Positions 16,683 to 23,644 of a DNA stretch of 41,624 nt are shown here, piece after piece. Numbering within the stretch: position 1 is the first letter of the stretch; every line of letters begins with the position of its first letter. A program made the translations under genes and the position numbers. The stretch comes from a bacterium (GTDB lineage Bacteria > B130-G9). The notes below the pieces were generated by a model. The model did no database searches. It saw nothing but the letters and a program-made list of their open reading frames with translations, and was not told the origin of the DNA. The DNA lies in assembly GCA_021160245.1 (NCBI GenBank), contig JAGHCW010000018.1, forward strand, positions 1-41,624, in the 5' to 3' direction.

Positions 16683-17915
16683 TTACGGCATGTAGGGGCC
16701 TGGCGTAGACCGCTTTTTCTTCTTCCTCCTCTCAGACTTGTCTATCTTGATCTGAGCTACACGCGCACGCACCTTCTCCTGTATATCGACAAAACGCCTT
16801 CCAGCAAGAACCAGGAAACGGGAGTAGTTATGAACCGCCTCGTCTGGCTTGCCACGTCCGTCGTAAAGCACCCCCAAGCCATAGTATGCCAAAGGCGCTC
16901 TGTTATCCATAAGTAGAATGCGGCAATATGTCCGTCTGGCCAACTCCAGCTTGCCTAGTCGCTTGTAAACGACCGCCAGATTGTTATAGACATTGATGTT
17001 CCCCTCATTCAAAGCGATAGCCTTCTGATACTCGCGCCCGGCCTCATCAATCATCCCCATCATAAAAAGAGTCAACCCGAGATTCGTGTGCAATGCGCTC
17101 TTCAGTTCATTTGAGCCCCGCTCTGTGCCAATACCCGTGCGCAAATATCGCTCCGCATCTGAATAAGACTTCCTGTCCAACAAGAAACTGCCTATGCCCA
17201 AGAGAGCCATCTCGTTGTCCGGCTCCTTGCTGAGCGCCAATTCATACTCCGCCAACGCCTCTTCAAGCTTGCCCTTCTTCCTGAACGCTCGAGCGTTACT
17301 CAGATGAGCGAGGCACGCCGCCGTTCTCTCCCTAGACATCTGGAGCGCAGCCGGCCCACCGCTAACTTCCTGAATATCGATTGAACCCCTCCTCGAACGC
17401 TCCTTCCGCTTCATCCTCGATACGGCCATATCCGCTTCGGACAAAGAGATAGCGAGAGACCGCGCGGGGGATCGCTCATCTGATGCAGCGGAAACGTCAT
17501 TGGGCGGTTCGACGACACCCGTATCGCCGACAGCAGCATCAGCAGCCTCCGCAACTAGCTCCGGAAGCACTATCGCTTCAGCAGAAGGCGTATGCGCTGG
17601 TCTCTGCTCAAGTGAGCCAAGTGCTGGATTGTCATTCGACCTCCTTTGACTATCTAGCCCGTCTGGGCCGCGCGATGTACCCTCGGATTTCTGACCGGAC
17701 ACCCGAGATGTCTGTTCCATGTCCCCGCCAACAAACAGCGAAAAGGCCGCAATCAATGCCGCCAAGCCTAGACAGAGAACGCCAACTGATGCTAGAATCT
17801 GCCAGGATTGCCGTTTCAAACCTCTCGGCCTTCCCGCCCGCCCAGCAATCGCCACGCCAGCCCTGGGTTCCTTCTCATCCTCTGCTCGCCTCAATGCATC
17901 GTGAATTATGCTCAC
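16683..17915 (-). CDS. GspB-like N-terminus fused to TPR repeats
   Basis: This 410-residue protein has MSIIHDALRRAEDEK at its N-terminus, close to the MSxILDALxxAE start of GspB/PulB-type secretion proteins. A membrane helix (about residues 38-62) follows, then a low-complexity, presumably periplasmic linker to about 190. At least five TPR-like helical repeats (195-390) include AEYELALSKEPDNEMALLGI and EYQKAIALNEGNINVYNNLA. The C-terminus is basic (KIDKSERRKKKKRS). GTG start, one base overlapping the stop of the upstream ATPase gene, so the two are coupled. In the GspA/GspB system the pair helps insert the secretin through peptidoglycan. The TPR part is an unusual addition. Confidence 0.8.
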   Translation of the reverse strand: MSIIHDALRRAEDEKEPRAGVAIAGRAGRPRGLKRQSWQILASVGVLCLGLAALIAAFSLFVGGDMEQTSRVSGQKSEGTSRGPDGLDSQRRSNDNPALGSLEQRPAHTPSAEAIVLPELVAEAADAAVGDTGVVEPPNDVSAASDERSPARSLAISLSEADMAVSRMKRKERSRRGSIDIQEVSGGPAALQMSRERTAACLAHLSNARAFRKKGKLEEALAEYELALSKEPDNEMALLGIGSFLLDRKSYSDAERYLRTGIGTERGSNELKSALHTNLGLTLFMMGMIDEAGREYQKAIALNEGNINVYNNLAVVYKRLGKLELARRTYCRILLMDNRAPLAYYGLGVLYDGRGKPDEAVHNYSRFLVLAGRRFVDIQEKVRARVAQIKIDKSERRKKKKRSTPGPYMP

Positions 17916-19636
17916 TATATATCTCTTCTTCTGGGCGCCCAGGCGCTAAGCCTTGCAACCCTCGTTGTCATTATCTCTCTGCAAACCACAACCATTGTCC
18001 GCCATCCAGCTATCCCATCGGCACTCAACCCACAACTGAGCTGGAATTCTCGAACCGCCCGAGCGCATTCCGCGTCGTATTCGTCGCTTCTAGAACCGCC
18101 CAGAAAACCTAGATTGAAAAGTCTAGCCCTAAACGCCGCAACATCAGGTCCTCGCTTGCCTGACCGCAACGGCCGTCTCAGACCATCAAGGTCCGGCAAT
18201 ATATATATTGCCCTCGAATTGGATCGCTTGTCAAGAACCGTGCTGTGAAGCCTTAAAAGCCCGTCAATGGAATCCGCGACAATGGCCGCCTTGCCGTCGT
18301 ATCCAACAAGCGCGCAATACCGAGGCGCGACTCCGGTTTCAGGCGTCAGGAGCGCTAAGCATGGAACATCAAGCTGAATAAGACGCGATATTCTGGCCCG
18401 ATGTGACTCGAGCCTAAATCCAATACCGGTCATCATTATCCTAACATCGGACAGAGTGGTTGCCCGCTCAAACTCGTCCCGAGAGTAAAACTTCGAAATG
18501 TCCTCCCCCCAAAGCCGCAGAACCGTGGCGACCGCGCCGGCCAACGCGAGCTGCTCCGACTCTACACGGAAAACACCAGAATCGTCGAATTGCGCCCAGC
18601 TCTTAGAGCTCGCAATCGGCGACTCATCCGCCTGTCCGCCAAATAGTGCCCCCTCACGAGCAGGCCCTCTCGCTGCGGCCGAGGCAGGCTCTTTGTGCCC
18701 GACTTCGCTTCGATAAATGCCCAGCCGCCCTGAAGTTAAAACCCAACCCACAAGGAGCGCGGCCAGAATGGCTGCCGCCGCCGGAACGCCTATCCTCAAA
18801 AGAGCCCTGCCTATGACTCCGGTACTCTCTGCGTGTTGAATGCCGATTTCCTTGAGCGCCGCCCTAACATGGGCTACCTTAACGCGGTTCTCATTTGTCC
18901 CGTACGCGCAGAGCATCGACTTATCGCAGACGAGGTTTATCTTGCGCGGAATGCCCCCTGAATGACGAAAGATCTTCTTAATAGCGCCGCTATCGAAGAT
19001 ATCTAGGTGAGCGCCCGCAACCCTCAGACGATGAGCAATATACTGAGATGTCTCAGAAAAATCCAAAGGCCCAATATGATATCTGACCGCGACGCGCTGC
19101 GCAAGAGGAGTCATTGAAGGCCTGGACAATACATCTGAAAGGTCCGGCTGCCCCACCAGAACAATCTGGATTAACTTCTCCTTCGCGGTCTCGAGGTTAG
19201 AAAGAAGCCTTATCTGCTCCAGCGACTCCTCAGAAAGCTTGTGCGCCTCATCGACTATGACAACAACATTGCCCCCAATCTCGAACTGCTTGAGCAGAAA
19301 ATCATTCAATGCCTTCGTTAAGCGCTTGCGACTATTGTCCTCATGCTCAAGTCCTAAGTCCTCATTGATCGTCTGAAGAAGCTCAAGCGGCGACAAAGTA
19401 GGATTAAGAACCAGCGCCGTCTTGACACCCTCGTCTAATCTCGTGAGAAGCGACCTACATAAAGTCGTCTTGCCCGCCCCAACGTCGCCCGTTATCACCA
19501 CAAAGCCCTGCCGGTTGCTTATCCCAAAATCAAGATGCTCCACCGCCTCATGATGCTTGTGGCTCATAAAGAAGAATCTTGGGTCCGGAGTGAGATTGAA
19601 CGGGAGCTCCTGAAGGTTAAAGAAGCTCAGATACAT
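17915..19636 (-). CDS. GspA/ExeA-like AAA ATPase with C-terminal peptidoglycan-binding domain
   Basis: This 573-residue protein opens with FFNLQELPFNLTPDPRFFF, the typical start of ExeA/GspA ATPases. Walker A is GDVGAGKTT (50-58), Walker B ends in DEAH (129-132), and GQPDLSDVL and GGIPRKINLVCDKSMLCAY follow. A single membrane helix (about 275-305) is followed by a domain resembling the peptidase-C39-like part of GspA. A peptidoglycan-binding-1 domain closes the protein (about 500-560, AVREFQLSCGLSADGIAGW). Known GspA couples ATP hydrolysis to remodelling or binding of the cell wall during type II secretin assembly. ATG at 19636 has only a weak ribosome site. No other type II secretion gene is in the window. 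Confidence 0.88.
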   Translation of the reverse strand: MYLSFFNLQELPFNLTPDPRFFFMSHKHHEAVEHLDFGISNRQGFVVITGDVGAGKTTLCRSLLTRLDEGVKTALVLNPTLSPLELLQTINEDLGLEHEDNSRKRLTKALNDFLLKQFEIGGNVVVIVDEAHKLSEESLEQIRLLSNLETAKEKLIQIVLVGQPDLSDVLSRPSMTPLAQRVAVRYHIGPLDFSETSQYIAHRLRVAGAHLDIFDSGAIKKIFRHSGGIPRKINLVCDKSMLCAYGTNENRVKVAHVRAALKEIGIQHAESTGVIGRALLRIGVPAAAAILAALLVGWVLTSGRLGIYRSEVGHKEPASAAARGPAREGALFGGQADESPIASSKSWAQFDDSGVFRVESEQLALAGAVATVLRLWGEDISKFYSRDEFERATTLSDVRIMMTGIGFRLESHRARISRLIQLDVPCLALLTPETGVAPRYCALVGYDGKAAIVADSIDGLLRLHSTVLDKRSNSRAIYILPDLDGLRRPLRSGKRGPDVAAFRARLFNLGFLGGSRSDEYDAECARAVREFQLSCGLSADGIAGWRTMVVVCREIMTTRVARLSAWAPRRRDI

Positions 19637-19777
19637 CGTCAGACCAAAACGAAATCAAGCCAACTACTGGCATTGAGGCGGGGGTTACTTCCAATAACGC
19701 AAAGCACGGCTGCCGCATTGTCGATTCCTCGCATACTCGCTCGCACACCCTTCTCACCGATTCCGCTTCTGAGCGAT

Positions 19778-19874
19778 TGGCGGAAGCGTGTGGGAATCGA
19801 ACCCACCAGAGACAGCATTACTGCCCCTTACTGGATTTGAAGTCCAGAAGACCCACCAGGACCTATCCGCCTCC
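19778..19874 (-). tRNA. selC: tRNA-Sec (anticodon UCA)
   Basis: On the minus strand the 97-nt sequence has an anticodon arm CTGGA-CTTCAAA-TCCAG with anticodon UCA (19838-19840). A long variable arm (AAGGGGCAG...CTGTCTCT) is present, along with a T-arm GTGGG-TTCGATT-CCCAC. The acceptor pairs GGAGGCG with CGCTTCC and is followed by G and an encoded CCA. The eighth acceptor pair is a G-A mismatch in my reading. The long acceptor/variable arm and UCA anticodon are specific to selenocysteine tRNA, so the organism very likely decodes some UGA codons as Sec. selA, selB and selD are not in the window. Confidence 0.95.
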
Positions 19875-20019
19875 GCTCAAATCATTGCTAGAACAAATGA
19901 ACTCTAAAGAGTGTTCACCAAAATCCAAAGCTTTGGTTAAACAGAACCACATGTCAAGTACTGGCGGACGTCCGGTGATCCTCGATTGCAGGAGGCTGTC
20001 CACAGGTTCGCGTTCCAAC

Positions 20020-20091
20020 GTAGGGGCGATTCACGAATCGCGCAACTTCAGCGCCACAACATATTGTGGGCGATTCGTGAATCGCCCCTAC
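20020..20091. repeat. Inverted repeat with perfect 21-base arms (MITE/REP-like element)
   Basis: Bases 20020-20040 and 20071-20091 are exact reverse complements. Each arm is itself nearly palindromic around CGATTCACGAATCG or CGATTCGTGAATCG. The spacer contains a smaller hairpin, CCACAA (20054-20059) with TTGTGG (20064-20069). It lies in the 580-base gap between tRNA-Sec and the next gene. No coding sequence or transposase is attached. Confidence 0.85.
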
Positions 20092-20144
20092 AGAACACGC
20101 CTTGCCCATTTATGACCCAGCCTCAGGAAGCCCGCCCTACACAT

Positions 20145-20233
20145 CAATCTGATTTGGGGGGTGATGCCCGAAAAATCAGATTGGCGCGGGCGGTTCTGGC
20201 TTTTTGGAGTGCGGTGGCTCGACGCCGCACTCC
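20145..20233. repeat. Dispersed repeat, copy B, with an inverted repeat and a 9-bp hairpin
   Basis: CAATCTGATTT (20145-20155) pairs with AAATCAGATTG (20173-20183). From 20174 to 20228 the sequence matches 1215-1269 (48 of 55). GGAGTGCGG (20206-20214) and CCGCACTCC (20225-20233) form a perfect 9-bp stem around TGGCTCGACG. A further CAATCTGATTTT at 20333-20344 repeats the first arm. No gene is seen in this gap. Confidence 0.75.
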
Positions 20234-20363
20234 ATAATCACCCAACGGATGCAACTCATAGACCGACTCCTTGCGAGCTCATAACCTCTGGGCAGCCGGC
20301 AAACGTCTTCATCCCTCCATGTCCTTTGCGGTCAATCTGATTTTCCGGGTGATGATTATCAGC

Positions 20364-20392
20364 TTGTCAGGCTCTTATATCTTGGGTATTGT
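20364..20392 (+). promoter_or_regulatory. Candidate sigma70-type promoter for the secreted protein gene
   Basis: TTGTCA (20364-20369, five of six) and TATTGT (20387-20392, four of six) are separated by 17 bases. They lie about 60 bases before the ATG at 20455. Confidence 0.35.
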
Positions 20393-20454
20393 ATATCTTG
20401 CAGCATAAAATGGCTGTTTGGGTGTCTCAAAGGTAGATTTTGGAGAGAAGACAA

Positions 20455-21597
20455 ATGAACCGCTACACACGAGCCGGTCTAACATACTCGCTTGCCCTGC
20501 TGGTAGCCCTCGGCATCAGCGCCTCGAGTATGGCTCTGGCCGAGGCGATTATTATTGACCACAATTGTATCGATCTGTCACAAATACCACCTGAATGGAT
20601 CGACGCTGCCCAGCAGCAGCTAAAGCTCCATTATGGACACACGTCTCACGGCTCGCAGCTGATATACGGGCTTGAGAGGTTGGCGAGTGCCGATCCCACC
20701 TTCGATGCCGCAATAGGACACGGTGAACTGCCAACGCAGCAGGGCGCATTGTGCGTTTATGACGTGGACAACTCGCCAGATGACTACTATTACGACACGC
20801 AGTCGATCCTGGACAGTCTTGAGGCGCTGAATCTGTCGATGTTTGGCTGGTGCTGTCAGGCGGACTACAGTGATTGGGAAGACTACCTCGATGACTACTT
20901 GGCGAATATGCAGGCATTCGAGGACGCAAATCCCGACGTCACGTTCATCTATATGACCGGCAATGCGCAGAGTGAAGATCAGGATGGCTACAATCGATAT
21001 CGATTCAACGGGGAGATTCGCAGATTCTGCAATGAAAATGACAAGGTGCTATTCGATTTTGCCGATCTCGACTCTTGGTACGACGGTGAGCAGCACACAT
21101 ATCGCTATAATCGTAACAACGTACCGCTTGAACACCCCCACTTTAATGGGAACGAGGCGGGGCACACCACGTATGAGAGTTGCGAGCAGAAGGGTCGGGC
21201 TGTTTGGTGGATGATGGCCAGGCTAGCCGGATGGAATCCACATCCCGATCCATCCCCAGACATCAAGGCGAATCACTCAGATGAGGACCTCATGCTATTC
21301 GAAGGGCAACCCGTTGTCATAACGGTAAGCCTCGCTCCAGGCGACGCAACCGAGACAGTGGACTTTTGGCTCTGCGTCGATACACCATTTGGCTGGTATT
21401 CTTACGTCAACTCGGTTGGCTGGGCGCCCGGTCTTGAGCGAACGGCGCTTGTTCAGCCATTTGCCTTCGCAGATTTGGAGGTTCTTAGATTGTCCATTCC
21501 TGTTGGTGATTATGTATTCTATTTCGCGATTGATGACGATGCCGACGGGATACCAACTGGCGACTTCTTGGATTATGTAAGAGTTGAGGTGAATTGA
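20455..21597 (+). CDS. Secreted protein of unknown function with a GHTSHGSQ motif
   Basis: I chose the ATG at 20455 (381 residues) because GGAG stands upstream; a TTG 15 bases earlier is less likely. Residues 1-30 are a clear signal peptide ending near ALA-EA. The mature part starts with a conserved-looking segment LHYGHTSHGSQLI (58-70), then VTFIYMTGNAQSEDQ and DLDSWYDGEQHTY. It is rich in Asp, Tyr and Trp. The last 120 residues look like a separate beta-sandwich ending in PVGDYVFYFAIDDDADGIP. I recognise the GHTSHGSQ arrangement only as a recurrent pattern in exported bacterial proteins, with no assigned reaction. A hydrolase of the SGNH kind is possible but not shown. It stands alone, flanked by repeats. 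Confidence 0.85.
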   Translation: MNRYTRAGLTYSLALLVALGISASSMALAEAIIIDHNCIDLSQIPPEWIDAAQQQLKLHYGHTSHGSQLIYGLERLASADPTFDAAIGHGELPTQQGALCVYDVDNSPDDYYYDTQSILDSLEALNLSMFGWCCQADYSDWEDYLDDYLANMQAFEDANPDVTFIYMTGNAQSEDQDGYNRYRFNGEIRRFCNENDKVLFDFADLDSWYDGEQHTYRYNRNNVPLEHPHFNGNEAGHTTYESCEQKGRAVWWMMARLAGWNPHPDPSPDIKANHSDEDLMLFEGQPVVITVSLAPGDATETVDFWLCVDTPFGWYSYVNSVGWAPGLERTALVQPFAFADLEVLRLSIPVGDYVFYFAIDDDADGIPTGDFLDYVRVEVN

Positions 21598-21718
21598 TCT
21601 ATTCTGGAGGCAACAGGCCGGTCTTGATTCAAGCTACCTTGCTCAAGTAAAGTCCCGCTAATCAGGTTGGCCGGATGTGATCATCTTGCGCTCAATCGGT
21701 ATCTTGGATTGCAGTGTG

Positions 21719-21790
21719 GGATGAGCTGTGGTGTAGGACGGGTTTTCCAGCCTGTCCATGGTATAGGACGAGCTGCGGTGTAGGACGGGT
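21719..21790. repeat. Two direct repeats of 25 bases, 47 bases apart, with a hairpin between
   Basis: Bases 21719-21743 and 21766-21790 are identical at 23 of 25 positions, both ending in TGTAGGACGGGT. In the first copy GGACGGG (21736-21742) can pair with CCTGTCC (21751-21757) around TTTTCCAG, using one G-T pair. The rest of the 349-base gap (21598-21946) holds only the candidate -10 element listed at 21859-21882. Confidence 0.65.
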
Positions 21791-21858
21791 AATTGTATGG
21801 CAGGCCAGAGAATCCGCCTTACTCTGATTATTCGGGAGATAACTTCGCGGTGACAACC

Positions 21859-21882
21859 CCGCAAAAGCGGTGTTAGTATAAT
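21859..21882 (+). promoter_or_regulatory. Candidate -10 box preceded by a small inverted repeat
   Basis: TATAAT at 21877-21882 lies 65 bases before the ATG at 21947. Just upstream CCGC (21859-21862) and GCGG (21867-21870) form a stem around AAAA. With one mismatch the stem extends outward to eight pairs (21855-21874). It could be an operator in the spacer, or chance. No good -35 box at the normal distance. Confidence 0.3.
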
Positions 21883-21946
21883 TGCTGGAGGTCGCTTAGT
21901 TGATGAGTGAATCTGCAGGGCTTTACATTAAAGTAGGTTGCGGATT

Positions 21947-22705
21947 ATGAAGATTCGTGTTTTGGGATGCTACGGCGGTGTGACTCGGGACCATCGAGTT
22001 ACGGGCTTCCTTATCAATGATCATATTCTACTTGACCCAGGCACTGTGGCCGACCCGCTGACTCTTGAGGAGCAAAACCTGATCGATGTTGCCATAATCA
22101 GCCATTCGCATCTCGATCACTGCGCCGGCATTGCCTTTCTGGCGGATAACATCTTCGCGCAAGCTGATAGAGGTGTCCGCATAATCGCCATGCCAAAGAC
22201 TGCTGAGGCCATACAAAAGCATCTTCTCAATGGAACTATGTGGCCAGATTTCACAAGCATTGCGAATGAAGTGAGTTCTATCGCGGCAATAGAAACACTG
22301 AGTGTGAACAAGGCAAAGCCTGTTGAGGAGCTCGTCATTACGCCCTTCCCTGCTGAGCATACCGTTCCGACGGTCGGTTTTGTGATTGCGGATGAGGGAG
22401 GCGCTCTTTTGTATTCTGCGGATACTTCCGACATCACAGCGGCAGTTGACGCCTCGACAGGAGTTGAAAACTTAAGATTGGCGATAGTCGAGGCCTCATT
22501 CCCAAACAGGATGAGGGAGCTAGCCCGGAAAACGGGGCATCTTGTGCCTGAAATGTGCTCGCCACTGGTCAAAGCCCTGGGCAATAAAGTGCCGATCCGA
22601 CTGTTCCACATGAAGCCTCGATACGTCGATGAAATAAGAAGCGATGCCGCCTCGCTCGATGGGGATGTCGCTCTTCTGTCTGAAGGCGAGGTCCTGCAGG
22701 TTTAG
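21947..22705 (+). CDS. Metallo-beta-lactamase-fold hydrolase, similar to class II cAMP phosphodiesterases
   Basis: I chose the ATG at 21947 (252 residues). The TTG at 21938 is less likely. The metal-binding motif HSHLDHCAG is at about residues 60-68. A second metal-site region is AEHTVPTVGFVI near 138, and SADTSD follows near 165. KIRVLGCYGG at the N-terminus, the early LLDPGTV, and RLFHMKPRYVDEI near the C-terminus agree with the PDE1-type class II cyclic-nucleotide phosphodiesterase branch of the fold. The substrate cannot be read from sequence, so a cyclic nucleotide or another phosphodiester is possible. It is 51 bases upstream of accD on the same strand. Confidence 0.85.
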   Translation: MKIRVLGCYGGVTRDHRVTGFLINDHILLDPGTVADPLTLEEQNLIDVAIISHSHLDHCAGIAFLADNIFAQADRGVRIIAMPKTAEAIQKHLLNGTMWPDFTSIANEVSSIAAIETLSVNKAKPVEELVITPFPAEHTVPTVGFVIADEGGALLYSADTSDITAAVDASTGVENLRLAIVEASFPNRMRELARKTGHLVPEMCSPLVKALGNKVPIRLFHMKPRYVDEIRSDAASLDGDVALLSEGEVLQV

Positions 22706-22756
22706 GACTTCAAATCTCAAATACAAAGCGAGTTATCGAATATGGACTTTAGATAG

Positions 22757-23644
22757 ATGGTTTGGTTTAAGAAGAAAAAAGGAATACAGACTCCCGTCGG
22801 GGGACTCAAGATCGAGATGCCCGATGGCATGTGGCTCAAATGCCCGGGCTGCATGGACCTCATCTACCGAAGAGAGGTCGAGGATAATCTCAAAGTCTGC
22901 CCCAAGTGTGATTACCACTTCAAACTCGGCTGCCGAGAGCGCTGCGAGCAGCTCTTCGATGGTGGTAAGTATGAAGAGTTTGATATGGATGTCTATCCGA
23001 CAGACCCACTGAAATTCACAGACAGCAAGAAGTACAAGGACAGGATTAAGGAACACCAGAAGAGGACTGGCCTCGTGGATGCTGTGATTAACACCGAGGG
23101 CAAGATCGCCTCGTGCCCGGTTATTGCCTCCGTGATGCACTTTGGTTTCATGGGTGGGAGCATGGGTTCCGTGGTTGGGGAGAAGGTAACGCGAGCCTTT
23201 GAGCGCGCGGGTAGGAAAAACCTGCCCATGATAACGATCGCAAGCACCGGAGGCGCAAGGATGCAAGAGGGTATGCTGTCTTTGATGCAAATGGCTAAGA
23301 CCAGCCAGGCTGCAGCGCGATTTGCGGCGACGGGCAACGTCTTCATCTCCATTCTCACGGATCCATCCACGGCCGGTGTCATGGCATCATTTGCAATGCT
23401 AGGTGATTTGATCATTGCCGAGCCAGGCGCCCTGATAGGCTTTGCCGGGCCCAGGGTGATAAAAGAGACGATCGGCGAGGAGCTGCCGGAGGGCTTCCAG
23501 AGCGCGGAGTTCGTCCGGGAGCACGGCTTCGTTGACATTATCGTCGAGCGCAAACGACTCAAGAAGGTGTTGGGCTCTCTGCTCACTTTCTTCACATCCG
23601 CCGGCAAAGGCTCTGACCTCGGTGAATTGAAGGCTCAAGGGTGA
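22757..23644 (+). CDS. accD: Acetyl-CoA carboxylase carboxyltransferase subunit beta
   Basis: AccD is the beta half of the carboxyltransferase that makes malonyl-CoA for fatty-acid synthesis. The zinc ribbon has Cys at 29, 32, 48 and 51 (CPGC and CPKC). The carboxyltransferase core shows FGFMGGSMGSVVGEK, STGGARMQEGMLSLMQMAK, LTDPSTAGVMASFAMLGD and GFAGPRVI. Length is 295 residues, normal. The ribosome site before the ATG is weak. accA is not in the window. The stop overlaps the GTG start of lptD (GTGA), so membrane-lipid and LPS-export genes are translationally coupled. Confidence 0.97.
   Translation: MVWFKKKKGIQTPVGGLKIEMPDGMWLKCPGCMDLIYRREVEDNLKVCPKCDYHFKLGCRERCEQLFDGGKYEEFDMDVYPTDPLKFTDSKKYKDRIKEHQKRTGLVDAVINTEGKIASCPVIASVMHFGFMGGSMGSVVGEKVTRAFERAGRKNLPMITIASTGGARMQEGMLSLMQMAKTSQAAARFAATGNVFISILTDPSTAGVMASFAMLGDLIIAEPGALIGFAGPRVIKETIGEELPEGFQSAEFVREHGFVDIIVERKRLKKVLGSLLTFFTSAGKGSDLGELKAQG

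Noticed and set aside
19777-20115. 112-codon plus-strand reading frame
   Set aside because: It reads through the complement of tRNA-Sec and a repeat. Its start (MAEACGNRTHQ) is the familiar artefact of translating a tRNA.
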